Shown here piece after piece: positions 35,167 through 44,293 of a DNA stretch of 64,000 nucleotides. A program made the position numbers and the translations under genes. Every line of letters begins with the position of its first letter. The first letter of the stretch is position 1. The stretch is from Streptomyces sp. AC512_CC834. GTDB taxonomy: Bacteria > Actinomycetota > Actinomycetes > Streptomycetales > Streptomycetaceae. The stretch lies in NCBI RefSeq assembly GCF_019049325.1, contig NZ_JAGMUO010000044.1, positions 1 through 64,000 of the forward strand, in the 5' to 3' direction. The notes beneath the pieces are model-generated. The model was not told the DNA's origin, did no database searches, and saw only the letters and a list, made by a program, of their open reading frames with translations.

Positions 35167-37788
35167 TCAGGGGCAGTGCGCGGGGGTGGCCCGCGACATG
35201 TCGGCGATCAGCCGCGCCTGCGCCGCCTCGACCCGTGCCACATCGGGCTTGACGACCTTGCGGTCGTACGTCACCAGGCCGTTGAGCTCGCCCTCAACGT
35301 CCGAGATCTGCGTGTAGATGGCACCGTTGCCGCCCTTGCAGGCCAGGGCGCGCACCTCGTCGAGCTTGGTGAGGTAGTCGTCGGTGTACGTCGCCGGGTC
35401 GACGTCGACGTAGGACTGCTGCACGGACCAGGCGTGGCCGGGCACCGCGAGGCCGAGGCCGCCGTACTCGCCGGTGACCAGGGCGCGTTCGCCGTCCGGG
35501 GACTTCGGCAGGGCGGGGCTGGGATAGCCGTGCTCGTCCATGATGTCGCCGGCGCCGCCGTCGGCCCCGAGGTTCAGGCCCGACATGTTGTTGACGAGAC
35601 GGGTCGGGTCCCAGGCCTTGGCCTGCTCGGCGACGCGGCCGATGTCGTACTGGCCCCAACCCTCGTTGAAGGTGACCCACATGATGATCGACGGGTGGCT
35701 GATGTGTTCGTCGATCATCTCCTTCATCTCGCGCTCGTACTCGGCGCGGGCCGCGGTGGAGGGGTTCACCCCCGCGGTCATCGCCGGCATGTCCTGCCAC
35801 ACCAGCAGGCCCAGCTTGTCGGCCCAGTAGAACCAGCGGTCGGGCTCCACCTTGATGTGCTTGCGCACCGAGTTGAAGCCGAGTCGCTTGTGCAGCTTGA
35901 GGTCGTACGCGAGGGCTTCGTCGGTGGGTGCGGTGTGCAGCCCGTCGGGCCAGAAGCCCTGGTCCAGGGTGCCCATCAGGAAGACGGGCTCCCCGTTGAG
36001 CATCGTGCGGGGTACGCCGTTCACCTTCTCGACGGCGACGGAACGCATCCCGAAGTAGCTCTCGACGTGATCGCGGCCCACGGTGACCTTCAGGTCGTAC
36101 AGGAAGGGGTCGTCGGGCGACCACAGGCGCGGGTCGCGGATCTTCAGGGTCAGCGGCTCGCCGGTGCGTCCGCTCACCTTGGCGACCTTGCGGTGTCCGG
36201 CGTACGCCGTCGCGCTGATCCGTACGCCGTCGCGCACGCCCTTCGGCTCGACGGTCAGTGTGCCGGCATCGACATCCGGGGTGAGCTCGAGGGAGTCCAC
36301 GTGGTCACGGGCGACCGGTTCCATCCAGACCGTCTGCCAGATGCCGGAGCTGGACGTGTACCAGATGCCGCTCGGGTCCAGCCGCTGCTTGCCGATCGGC
36401 GGGTTCTCGCCGTTCGCCGCGTCGGTCGGGTCGTAGACGCCGACGATCAGTTCCTGGGTGCGGCCGGGCTTCAGCGCGTCGGTGACGTCGGCGCTGAACT
36501 TGTCGTAACCGCCCTTGTGGTCGGCGACCTTCGTGCCGTTGACGTACACCTCGGACTGCCAGTCGACGGCGCCGAAGTTGAGCTTCAGCCGCTGACGGGA
36601 GCCGATGTGCCAGTCGCGGGGCACAGTGAAGGTGCGGCGGTACCACATGCGGTCCTCGTGCCGTTCGAGGCCGGAGAGCTGGGACTCCACGGGGTACGGG
36701 ACGAGGATGCGCTCCTTCAGGTTCTTGCCGACCGGCGGCTGCTCGCCGGCCTCGGCGGCGGCGAACTGCCAGCGGCCGTTGAGGTTCTGCCAGTCGTCGC
36801 GCGTCAACTGCGGGCGCGGGTACTCCGGGAGGGCGTTGTCCGGTCCCACCTCGTCGGCCCAGTCGGTGCGCAGCTCGTAGGTGGACTCGTTGCCGCCGCT
36901 GCTCCAGAACGCCTTGACAACGTTGCCTTGGGTGTCGGTGAGGCCGCCTTCGCCGTCGTAGCGGACGTCGGCGGTTCCGGGGGCGTCGCCGTTCTTGTTG
37001 CCGACGACGGGTTCGTCGAGGGCGACGAGCAGGGCGCTCGGGTCGGCGGGGTCGACCTCGGTCTCGCCGAGCGGCCAGGTGGCGCCGCCGATCACCGCTT
37101 CGAGGTGGTCGGTGAGGCCGGCCGGGGGCGCGGCGAGGGGGCCGGCGAAGTCGAGCCTGAGGGTGCGTCCGGTGGACTGGACGGTGGTCGACGTCGCACC
37201 GTTGTAGTCGTAGCCGTCGGGCAGGCGGAACGCCGACTGCGGGATCGCCTCCTTGGTGCCGCCGGGCTCCGTCCAGCGCAGGTGGAGGTTGGAGCCGCCG
37301 TAGTGCTCGAAGTACTCCAGCTTGATGTCGTAGGACTGACCTGCCGTCAGCTCGACGGGCTGGGCGGTCTGTTCGCGGTCCCAGTCGTCGACCCAGTGGT
37401 CGATGGCGAGCTGTCCCCCGATCCAGAGGCGGAAGCCGTTGTCGCCGATGATCGAGAAGGTGTGGGCGCCGGTCCGCTCCGGGACGATCTTGCCGGTCCA
37501 GCGGACGCTGACGTCGTCCGACTGCCCGGTGGCGAAGTCGAGCCGCGGCTCCAGGGTGTTGAAGTCGACCTGCGGGTCGAAGCCGGTGGCCTTCAACTCG
37601 TCGAAGTCGAAGGCGCCGGGGGCGGACTGGGTGTAGTACTCGCCCTTCAGACCGTGGATCTCCGCGGTGTCGTTGCCGTCGGTCGCCTCCCCGGCCGCGC
37701 CTGCGGCCGGGGAGGCGGCAAGGCCGGCGACGCCGAGGGCGGCGGCTAGCAGCAGCGCGAGTTTGTCTCTGAGTCGTTTGGTGCGCAC
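35167..37788 (-). CDS. Secreted GH2 glycosidase with PA14 domain
   Basis: 873 residues. A signal peptide (about 1-31) is followed by a PA14 domain (about 44-190; GLKGEYYTQSAPGAFDFDEL, SIIGDNGFRLWIGGQLAIDH), which usually binds sugar. The GH2 sandwich and barrel follow: MWYRRTFTVPRDW, NFGAVDWQSEVYVNG, then the acid/base Glu in MWVTFNEGWGQYD and the nucleophile Glu in ALVTGEYGGLGL. GH2 includes beta-galactosidases, beta-mannosidases and beta-glucuronidases; which one cannot be told. It is the most upstream of three secreted glycosidases on this strand and has an operator-like pair before it. Confidence 0.88.
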   Translation of the reverse strand: MRTKRLRDKLALLLAAALGVAGLAASPAAGAAGEATDGNDTAEIHGLKGEYYTQSAPGAFDFDELKATGFDPQVDFNTLEPRLDFATGQSDDVSVRWTGKIVPERTGAHTFSIIGDNGFRLWIGGQLAIDHWVDDWDREQTAQPVELTAGQSYDIKLEYFEHYGGSNLHLRWTEPGGTKEAIPQSAFRLPDGYDYNGATSTTVQSTGRTLRLDFAGPLAAPPAGLTDHLEAVIGGATWPLGETEVDPADPSALLVALDEPVVGNKNGDAPGTADVRYDGEGGLTDTQGNVVKAFWSSGGNESTYELRTDWADEVGPDNALPEYPRPQLTRDDWQNLNGRWQFAAAEAGEQPPVGKNLKERILVPYPVESQLSGLERHEDRMWYRRTFTVPRDWHIGSRQRLKLNFGAVDWQSEVYVNGTKVADHKGGYDKFSADVTDALKPGRTQELIVGVYDPTDAANGENPPIGKQRLDPSGIWYTSSSGIWQTVWMEPVARDHVDSLELTPDVDAGTLTVEPKGVRDGVRISATAYAGHRKVAKVSGRTGEPLTLKIRDPRLWSPDDPFLYDLKVTVGRDHVESYFGMRSVAVEKVNGVPRTMLNGEPVFLMGTLDQGFWPDGLHTAPTDEALAYDLKLHKRLGFNSVRKHIKVEPDRWFYWADKLGLLVWQDMPAMTAGVNPSTAARAEYEREMKEMIDEHISHPSIIMWVTFNEGWGQYDIGRVAEQAKAWDPTRLVNNMSGLNLGADGGAGDIMDEHGYPSPALPKSPDGERALVTGEYGGLGLAVPGHAWSVQQSYVDVDPATYTDDYLTKLDEVRALACKGGNGAIYTQISDVEGELNGLVTYDRKVVKPDVARVEAAQARLIADMSRATPAHCP

Positions 37789-37833
37789 TGACCCTCTCCT
37801 CGAGAACGGGTGGCGGCTGATGGCTCGGCTCGG

Positions 37834-37867
37834 ACATCGATGTCATACCGATGCCGTACAACGATGT
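37834..37867. promoter_or_regulatory. Pair of operator-like palindromes upstream of GH2
   Basis: ACATCGATGT (37834-37843, perfect palindrome) and ACAACGATGT (37858-37867, 9 of 10 identical) lie 24 bp apart, 45 to 80 bases upstream of the GH2 start. A central CG and this spacing fit LacI-family sites. Confidence 0.5.
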
Positions 37868-37958
37868 AATGGCGGAGGTGCAGAGGCATGACAGCACGGA
37901 TTCCGCTTGGCGTCCAGGGACATGACAACAGTCCGGCGGCATGCCGACGGCCCGGCCG

Positions 37959-39179
37959 TCACGGCACCCGCTGCCCCTTGCCCAGCGCGATCACGCCACC
38001 CTTGGAGACGGTGTACAGCTCGGCGTCCCGCTGCGGGTTGACGCCGATCGTCGCGCCCGGCGGCACGTCGACGTTCTTGTCGAGCACCGCCCCGCGCACC
38101 ACCGCGCCCCGGCCGATGTGCACGTTGTCGTGCAGCACCGAGCCCTGTACGACCGCGCCCGGGTCGACGACCACGCCCGGCGAGAGCACCGAGCGGGTGA
38201 CCTGCCCCCGGATCAGGCAGCCCGCGCTGATGATCGACTCGCTGGCGATGCCGCCGGCGTTGAAGCGCGCGGGCGAGAGCTGGGTGGAGTGGGTGTAGAC
38301 CGGCCAGTCGCGGTTGTAGAGGTTGAAGGCCGGCCGTTCGGCGATCAGGTCCATGTGGGCGTCGTAGTAGGCGTCCAGTGTGCCGACGTCCCGCCAGTAT
38401 CCCTGGTCCCGGGAGGTCTCCCCGGGCACGTGGTTGGCGCTGAAGTCGTACAGCGCCGCCTCGCCCCGGTCGGTGAGCTGCGGCAGGATCGAACCGCCCA
38501 TGTCGTGCACGGAGTTCTCGTCCTCGGCGTCCCTGTGCAGGGCCTCGATGAGGGCCTTGGTCGTGAAGACGTAGTTGCCCATCGAGGCGAAGACGCACTC
38601 GGGGTCGTCGGCGAGGCCGGGAGGGTCGGCGGGCTTCTCCAGGAAGCCGGTGACGGTCTGCCCGTCGGAACCCGGGGTGATCACCCCGAAGGACGGCGAC
38701 TCGGCGCGCGGGACCCGTATCCCGGCGACGGTGACGCCCGCGCCGGACTCGATGTGCTGGGTGAGCATCTGGCGCGGGTCCATCCGGTACACGTGGTCGG
38801 CGCCGAAGACCGCGACGTACTCGGGCTGTTCGTCGTACACCAGGTTCAGGGACTGCAGGATCGCGTCGGCACTGCCCAGGTACCAGCGCGGGCCGAGGCG
38901 CTGCTGGGCGGGGACCGGGGTGACGTAGTTGCCCAGCAGGCTGGACATCCGCCAGGTGGTGGTGATGTGCCGGTCCAGGGAGTGCGACTTGTACTGGGTG
39001 AGCACGCAGACCCGCAGGATGTCGCCGTTGACCAGGTTGGACAGGACGAAGTCGACGAGCCGGTAGGTGCCGCCGAACGTGACCGCGGGTTTGGCGCGGT
39101 CGGCGGTCAGGGGCATCAGGCGTTTGCCCTCCCCGCCCGCCAGCACGATGCCGAGCACCGAAGGACCTCCACGACGCAT
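37959..39179 (-). CDS. glgC: Glucose-1-phosphate adenylyltransferase
   Basis: 406 residues. The N-terminal nucleotidyltransferase has VLAGGEGKRLMPLTADRAKP, YLGSADAILQSL and AVFGADHVYRMD. The C-terminal left-handed beta-helix repeats are seen in ARFNAGGIASESIISAGCLI and later hexads (VVDPGAVVQGSVLHDNVHIG). It makes ADP-glucose, the activated sugar for glycogen. ATG 39179 is chosen because GAGGGGAG lies before it; a longer frame would include that site. It lies 50 bases downstream of the glycogen synthase gene on the same strand. Confidence 0.93.
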   Translation of the reverse strand: MRRGGPSVLGIVLAGGEGKRLMPLTADRAKPAVTFGGTYRLVDFVLSNLVNGDILRVCVLTQYKSHSLDRHITTTWRMSSLLGNYVTPVPAQQRLGPRWYLGSADAILQSLNLVYDEQPEYVAVFGADHVYRMDPRQMLTQHIESGAGVTVAGIRVPRAESPSFGVITPGSDGQTVTGFLEKPADPPGLADDPECVFASMGNYVFTTKALIEALHRDAEDENSVHDMGGSILPQLTDRGEAALYDFSANHVPGETSRDQGYWRDVGTLDAYYDAHMDLIAERPAFNLYNRDWPVYTHSTQLSPARFNAGGIASESIISAGCLIRGQVTRSVLSPGVVVDPGAVVQGSVLHDNVHIGRGAVVRGAVLDKNVDVPPGATIGVNPQRDAELYTVSKGGVIALGKGQRVP

Positions 39180-39229
39180 GGCCGCTCCCCTCACCCTCGT
39201 TCACCTCGGCCACCCCGGGGCGGGGCGGC

Positions 39230-40426
39230 TCAAGCCTGCTTGAGGATCTCCTCGTACAGCCGGACCGTACGGCGCGCGACGGCGTCCCAGCCGAACTCCT
39301 CCACCGCGCGCTCCCGGCCCGCCTCGCCCATCCGCCGGGCGGCCCGTGGGTCACCCAGGACGGAGTCCAGTGCGCGTGCGAGGCCCGCCTCGAAGACATC
39401 GTCGTCCCCGTCGCTGTCCCTGGTGTCGCTGTTCCTGGTGTCGCTGTTCCTCGTGACGAGTACCCCCGTTTCGCCGTCGGCCACGACCTCGGGGATACCG
39501 CCGACCCGGGAGGCGACGACGGGGGTGCCGCAGGCCATCGCCTCCAGGTTGACGATGCCGAGGGGCTCGTACACGGAGGGGCAGACGAAGACGGCGGCGT
39601 GCGTCAGGAGCTGGATCACCTCCGGGCGCGGCAGCATGCGCGGGATCCAGTGCACTCCCTCGCGGGCGCGGCTCAACCCTGCGAAGAGGTCGCGGAACTC
39701 CCGGTCGATCTCGGGGGTGTCCGGGGCGCCCGCGCACAGCACGACCTGCGCGGCCGGGTCGATGTCCCGTACCGCGCGCAGCAGGTGGGGCACGCCCTTC
39801 TGACGGGTGATGCGGCCGACGAACAGGACGTACGGCCGGGAGCGGTCGAGTCCGATCCGGTCCAGCGCCTCGGTGCCGTGGTCGGGCCGGTAGAGGCTGG
39901 TGTCGATGCCGTTGTGCACGACGTGGACCCTGGAGGCGTCCAGCGCCGGGTAGCAGCCGAGGACGTCCTCGCGCATGGCGCCGGACACGGCGATCACCGC
40001 GTCGGCCGCCTCTACGGCGGTGCGCTCGGCCCAGCCGGACAGGGTGTAACCGCCGCCGAGCTGCTCGGCCTTCCAGGGGCGCAGGGGTTCCAGGGAGTGG
40101 GCGGTCATCACGTGCGGGACGCCGAAGAGGAGCTTGGCGAGATGGCCGCCGAGATTGGCGTACCAGGTGTGGGAGTGGACCAGTTCGCGGCCTTCGAGGG
40201 CGGCCGTCATGGTGAGGTCCACGGAGAAGCTGCGCAGCGCGTCGTTGGCGCCGTCGAGCGCGGACCAGGGCCGGTGGCGCAGCACGCCGTCGGTACGGCC
40301 CTCACCCCAGCAGTGCACGTCCAGGTCGACGAGGCGGGCGAGTTCGCGGGCGAGGAACTCCACGTGGACACCGGCGCCGCCGTAGACGTCCGGCGGGAAC
40401 TCACGGGTCAGCAGTCCCACGCGCAC
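39230..40426 (-). CDS. glgA: Glycogen synthase, actinobacterial GT4 type
   Basis: 398 residues. The front MRVGLLTREFPPDVYGGAGVH and the block HSHTWYANLGGHLAKLLFGV are typical of the actinobacterial GlgA/GlgM group, and the GT4 catalytic motif is VFVCPSVYEPLGIVNLEAMA. It transfers glucose from ADP-glucose, to glycogen or to maltose-1-phosphate in the GlgM branch. A run RNSDTRNSDTRDSDGDDD (about 325-345) comes from a 15-base DNA repeat and is an unusual insertion between conserved blocks. GTG 40426 has GGGAGG upstream. It is paired with glgC. Confidence 0.9.
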   Translation of the reverse strand: MRVGLLTREFPPDVYGGAGVHVEFLARELARLVDLDVHCWGEGRTDGVLRHRPWSALDGANDALRSFSVDLTMTAALEGRELVHSHTWYANLGGHLAKLLFGVPHVMTAHSLEPLRPWKAEQLGGGYTLSGWAERTAVEAADAVIAVSGAMREDVLGCYPALDASRVHVVHNGIDTSLYRPDHGTEALDRIGLDRSRPYVLFVGRITRQKGVPHLLRAVRDIDPAAQVVLCAGAPDTPEIDREFRDLFAGLSRAREGVHWIPRMLPRPEVIQLLTHAAVFVCPSVYEPLGIVNLEAMACGTPVVASRVGGIPEVVADGETGVLVTRNSDTRNSDTRDSDGDDDVFEAGLARALDSVLGDPRAARRMGEAGRERAVEEFGWDAVARRTVRLYEEILKQA

Positions 40427-40463
40427 CCGGAACCTCCCGTCTCGGCGGCTGGTTCCCTCATGG

Positions 40464-41300
40464 TCACTCAGACGGGCCGCCTGGGGAAGAGCGCGGGGGC
40501 CGCGGGGACGCTGGGGATCGCGGGGACCCCGGGGGCCGGGAGAAGCAGCAGTCGCCGCAGATCCCGGCTCCGGGCACCCGGTAGTACAGGCAGCAGCTCC
40601 GCCGCCGGAAGGAAGTGCCGGTGAGGGCGCCGGTGCCGGCGAGCAATGGGTGGGCGAGCAGGGCTGCGGTCAGCGACCGGGCGTGGGCGGCGGTGTCCGT
40701 ACGGCCGTTGCGGCGGGCCCAGCGTTCCAGTTCCCGGCCGGCGCCTGCCAGGGCGGAGGCCGCGTTGCCCCGCAGCAGGCCGGTCGCGACGCCGTAGCGG
40801 GCGTGCACGGCGGACGCCAGGGGCGCGAGGTGGGTGGTGAGCACGACGTCCGCGACGGTCGTGGTGTCCCCCGGCAGGGCGTGCACCTCGGTGAGCCACA
40901 GGTCGTCGGGGGCGCCGGCGTCGGGGTCCCAGCGCAGCAGGCTCGGGTCGAGGTCGGGGACACGGCCGTAAAGGGCGGCGCAGGCCAGCGTCACCGACCA
41001 CAGGCGGGCCGCGAGCCCCTGCTGGGCCACGGAGGCGGCGACCCGGGTCTCGGGGGCTCGGAGCGCGACGGCCACCTTCCGGACGCGGAAGCCCAGCGGG
41101 TCAGGACCGAACGGAACTTGAACGTCCGGCGTCGCTGCCGCGTATCCCGATGCGTATCCCGATGCGTAGGCGTGTGCGAGGGTGGCAAGCGGCCCGGACG
41201 GCGACGGCCGCGACGGGTGCTGGGACATGTGCGGGGACGTGTGCAGGACGGAGAAGCCGCCGAGCGGGCGGAGTGCGGCGAGATCGGGGTCGAGGTCCAC
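40464..41300 (-). CDS. FhuF-like 2Fe-2S protein, possible ferric-siderophore reductase
   Basis: About 278 residues. The C-terminal cluster motif RRSCCLYYRVP with CGDCCF (CC-x10-C-x2-C) is that of FhuF-type iron-sulfur proteins, which reduce ferric siderophores in the cytoplasm. The tail after the motif is Pro/Ser-rich. The start is uncertain: GTG 41300 has no ribosome binding site but a GATACT about 10 bases upstream, while a Met at about 41228 would give a shorter protein. No siderophore genes are adjacent; it is divergent from the DMT transporter. Confidence 0.75.
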   Translation of the reverse strand: MDLDPDLAALRPLGGFSVLHTSPHMSQHPSRPSPSGPLATLAHAYASGYASGYAAATPDVQVPFGPDPLGFRVRKVAVALRAPETRVAASVAQQGLAARLWSVTLACAALYGRVPDLDPSLLRWDPDAGAPDDLWLTEVHALPGDTTTVADVVLTTHLAPLASAVHARYGVATGLLRGNAASALAGAGRELERWARRNGRTDTAAHARSLTAALLAHPLLAGTGALTGTSFRRRSCCLYYRVPGAGICGDCCFSRPPGSPRSPASPRPPRSSPGGPSE

Positions 41301-41527
41301 GGAGAGCAGTAGTATCAAGGCCCCTAAGGGGCGGAGCCAGGGGGCGGGGCCCGAAGTAGCCCACCCTGGGGAGGACGGCGGGGCCGTCGTACTCCATCGG
41401 TAGTAGGACCCAAAGAATGCTCAGGGACGACGACGGGAAGACCCTGAGACGGCATCGTGTTGTCCATGGATGACGACCGTACGCCGCGCCGGGCCCAGCG
41501 CCCCCGCCTCACGCAGAGGAGCAGCCG

Positions 41528-42727
41528 ATGAGCGCCCTCGCGTTGTCCGTGCTGCTGTCGCTCGTCTCCGCCGTGGCGTACGCGGGCGGAGCGATCGTGC
41601 AGGAGCAGGTCGCGTCGTCGTCCCCGGGTGCTCAGTACGCTCCGCTGCGCCGGCCCGGCTGGTGGGGGGCGGTCGCGCTCAACGGCCTCGGCGGTCTGCT
41701 GCACGTCGTCGCCCTCGCTCTCGGTCCGCTGAGCCTGGTTCAGCCGCTGGGAGCGCTCACCATCGTGTTCGCCCTGCCCATGGCCGCGCTGTTCGTGGGC
41801 CGCAGGGCCGGGGCGACGGCCTGGCGGGGCGCGCTCATGGCGACCGTCGGTCTCGCCGGTCTGCTGTCCCTGGTCGGCGCGTCCGAGGCGCAGTCGCTGG
41901 ACACGGCGCAGCGCGTCGGGGCGGCGCTGGTCACCGGTGGTGTGGTGGTGGCGCTGATGATCGCCGGCCGCGCCGCGCACCGGCACCCGGCGGTCCGCAG
42001 CATCCTGCTGGCGACCGCGTCCGGCATAGCCTTCGGTATGTCTTCGGTCTTCACCAAGACGGTCGCCGTCGACTGGACGGGCGGGGTGACCGCCGCCGAC
42101 CTGCCGTCGCTGGCCGTGATCGGCGTACTCGCCACGGCGGGCATGGTGCTGTCCCAGGCCTCCTACCGGGGCGCCGGCCTCGCGGCCCCGCTGGCCACGC
42201 TGACGGTCGTGAACCCGGTGGTGGCCGCCGTGGTCGGCATCACGATGTTCGGTGAGACGTTCCGTTACGGCACGACCGGCACTGTGCTCGCCTTGAGCTG
42301 CGGGGTGGTGGCCGCCGGCGGCCTGATCCTGCTGACTACGGAGCGGATCGCCCGGGAGACCCTGGCGACGGCTACGACCACGGCCCTGGAGGAGATCACG
42401 GCGACGGCTACGGTCGCGGAGGAGACCTCGGCCCGCGCCGAGGACGGCGTGGCCCTGCCGGTCGAGAGGGCTCAAGGGGCCCGGGTCCGGGGCGGGCGCG
42501 AGGAGCGGGAGCAGCGGGGCGCTCCCGTGGCCCGGCAGCCCGACAAGGTCTTCGTGCCCTCCCCGGTGGCATCGCCGGTCCGGGACCCCGCCCCCGTCGA
42601 GGAGGCGTACGACGCCCGGGTACCGGCGGAGAGCGACGACACGACGCTCTCCTACGGCCCCTTCTACGGCGGCCCGTTCGTTCCGCCGCCCCTGTTCAGC
42701 CGCCGACGGGTCCGGATCAGATCCTGA
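41528..42727 (+). CDS. DMT-superfamily transporter with long cytoplasmic tail
   Basis: 399 residues. About nine to ten helices occupy residues 1-275, with the two-fold DMT/EamA pattern (GPLSLVQPLGALTIVFALPM and later GLAAPLATLTVVNPVVAAVV, the paired half-repeat). The sequence resembles the NIPA-like DMT group seen in many streptomycetes. The last about 120 residues are hydrophilic and low-complexity, ending SRRRVRIRS. The substrate is unknown. GAGGAG lies 7 bases before the ATG. Its stop overlaps the convergent hydrolase gene by 11 bases. Confidence 0.8.
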   Translation: MSALALSVLLSLVSAVAYAGGAIVQEQVASSSPGAQYAPLRRPGWWGAVALNGLGGLLHVVALALGPLSLVQPLGALTIVFALPMAALFVGRRAGATAWRGALMATVGLAGLLSLVGASEAQSLDTAQRVGAALVTGGVVVALMIAGRAAHRHPAVRSILLATASGIAFGMSSVFTKTVAVDWTGGVTAADLPSLAVIGVLATAGMVLSQASYRGAGLAAPLATLTVVNPVVAAVVGITMFGETFRYGTTGTVLALSCGVVAAGGLILLTTERIARETLATATTTALEEITATATVAEETSARAEDGVALPVERAQGARVRGGREEREQRGAPVARQPDKVFVPSPVASPVRDPAPVEEAYDARVPAESDDTTLSYGPFYGGPFVPPPLFSRRRVRIRS

Positions 42728-43982
42728 CGCCGCCGGCCCGCAGATACGCCAGCGGGTCGACGTCCGAACCGAAGCCGGGCCCCGTCCGCACCTCGAAGTG
42801 CAGATGCGGGCCCGTGACGTTTCCCGTGGCGCCCGAGCGCCCGAGGCGCTGACCGGCGCCCACCGACTGACCGTCCTTCACGGAGATCGCCGACAGGTGC
42901 GCGTACTGGGAGTACCGGCCGTCGCCGTGCCGGACCACCACCTGGTAGCCGTACGAACCGCCCCAGCCCGCGCTGACGACCCGGCCTGCCGCGACCGACT
43001 TGACGGAGGTACCGGTGGGGACGGGGAAGTCGACGCCGGTGTGGTAGCCCTTCGACCAGGAGGAGCCCGCCTGGTGGTACGGCGTGCCGGTCGCGGCGTC
43101 CACCGGGGCGACGACGGCCTGGTGGGTGGTGGCCTTGCCGGCCTGGCTCTTGCCGCTGTCGGAGGACGACTTCTCCGGCGCCTTCTGCTGCTTGTTCTGC
43201 TCTTTCTGCTTCTCCTGCTCCTGGACCTTCTGCTGCTTCTGCTGCTTCGGCTCTTTTTGCCGCTCGTCCTGTTTCGGTTGCTTCTGCCGCGGCTGGGTGG
43301 TCCTCGACTCGGCCGGGGACGCCGTGGTGGACCCCTCGCCGCGCAGTGTCAGGCGCTGGCCGGGCAGGATCAGGTCGGGGTCGGTTCCGATCGCGCCGCG
43401 GTTGGCCTCGTACAGGCGCTGCCAGCCGCCCCGGACCTGGTGGGTGTCGGCGATGCCGGAGAGGGTGTCGCCGGTGACCACCGTGTACATCCGGGCCTTG
43501 CCCGCCCGGGACTGCGGTGTGGTCTGCGGCTGGACGTCCTTCACCGAGTCGGACTTCTTCGCGGGCTCCGTTCCCCCGGCCGGCCGGATGTCGGGGGTGT
43601 CGCCGCCCCGGGTCAGTCCGGCCCGCGGCGCGCACGCCGGCCAGGCGCCGGGTCCCTGGCCGTCGAGTACCTTCTCGGCGACGGCGATCTGCTGGTCCTT
43701 GGTGGCCAGGTCGGCGCGCGGGGCGTACCGCGTGCCGCCGAACGCCTCCCAGGTGGACTGGGTGAACTGCAGGCCGCCGTAGTAGCCGTTGCCGGTGTTG
43801 ATGTCCCAGTCGTTGGTGGACTCACAGGCGGCGACCTTGTCCCAGGTCTCCACGTCGTCCGCGTGGGCCGTGCCGGTACCGACGAGTGGGAGCGCCAGTC
43901 CCGCGCCGCCGGCGGTGACGGTCAGTGAGGCGCGGTTGATCCTGTTCGGCTGATACCGGCGATGCCGGCCGCGTACGGCCAT
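42717..43982 (-). CDS. Rpf/LysM/M23 cell-wall hydrolase
   Basis: 421 residues. In order: a secretion leader (about 1-40); an Rpf transglycosylase-like domain (VAACESTNDWDINTGNGYYG with the catalytic Glu); a LysM domain (YTVVTGDTLSGIADTHQV to LPGQRLTL); a Lys/Gln/Glu-rich coiled linker of about 60 residues; and an M23 peptidase with zinc ligands in YHTGVDFPVPTG and GPHLHFEV. It cleaves both glycan and peptide bonds of peptidoglycan, as resuscitation-promoting factors do at spore germination. ATG 43982 has AGGGGGA upstream. Confidence 0.9.
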   Translation of the reverse strand: MAVRGRHRRYQPNRINRASLTVTAGGAGLALPLVGTGTAHADDVETWDKVAACESTNDWDINTGNGYYGGLQFTQSTWEAFGGTRYAPRADLATKDQQIAVAEKVLDGQGPGAWPACAPRAGLTRGGDTPDIRPAGGTEPAKKSDSVKDVQPQTTPQSRAGKARMYTVVTGDTLSGIADTHQVRGGWQRLYEANRGAIGTDPDLILPGQRLTLRGEGSTTASPAESRTTQPRQKQPKQDERQKEPKQQKQQKVQEQEKQKEQNKQQKAPEKSSSDSGKSQAGKATTHQAVVAPVDAATGTPYHQAGSSWSKGYHTGVDFPVPTGTSVKSVAAGRVVSAGWGGSYGYQVVVRHGDGRYSQYAHLSAISVKDGQSVGAGQRLGRSGATGNVTGPHLHFEVRTGPGFGSDVDPLAYLRAGGVRI

Positions 43983-44017
43983 GGAGATCCCCCTCGACAT
44001 TGCGTCAGGAGGGGCAA

Positions 44018-44046
44018 AAGTAAGCGCCACGAACAGGCCATGACAA
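44018..44046 (-). promoter_or_regulatory. Candidate housekeeping promoter of the Rpf/M23 gene
   Basis: On the minus strand TTGTCA (44041-44046) is followed by 17 bases and TTACTT (44018-44023), 35 bases before the start codon. The -35 and spacing are good and the -10 is moderate. No c-di-AMP (ydaO-type) leader like that of rpfA is recognisable. Confidence 0.5.
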
Positions 44047-44293
44047 GACGGCAATCGGCCGGTTGGTCACGCCGAGTGGCCAAGAACAGACGACCGTTGG
44101 CCGGATGCGGGGTCCACCCGCTGAGGCGTCCGACCCGTTCCGTGCGTACTGGAGTCCGTCGGACACGAGAAATGCGGCCGGCGTACCGGCACGTCAAGAT
44201 GGTCGAGCCGGAATATTCGTGGGCACGACCAGCGTCACAGGTACCAGTCACCATCACCACGGATGCCAAGCGAAGTCTCTAGGAGCCAACCCA

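Noticed and set aside
43983..44290. c-di-AMP (ydaO-type) riboswitch before the Rpf/M23 gene
   Set aside because: Known for rpfA of streptomycetes, but the leader here is too short after the predicted promoter and no ydaO-like core is recognisable.
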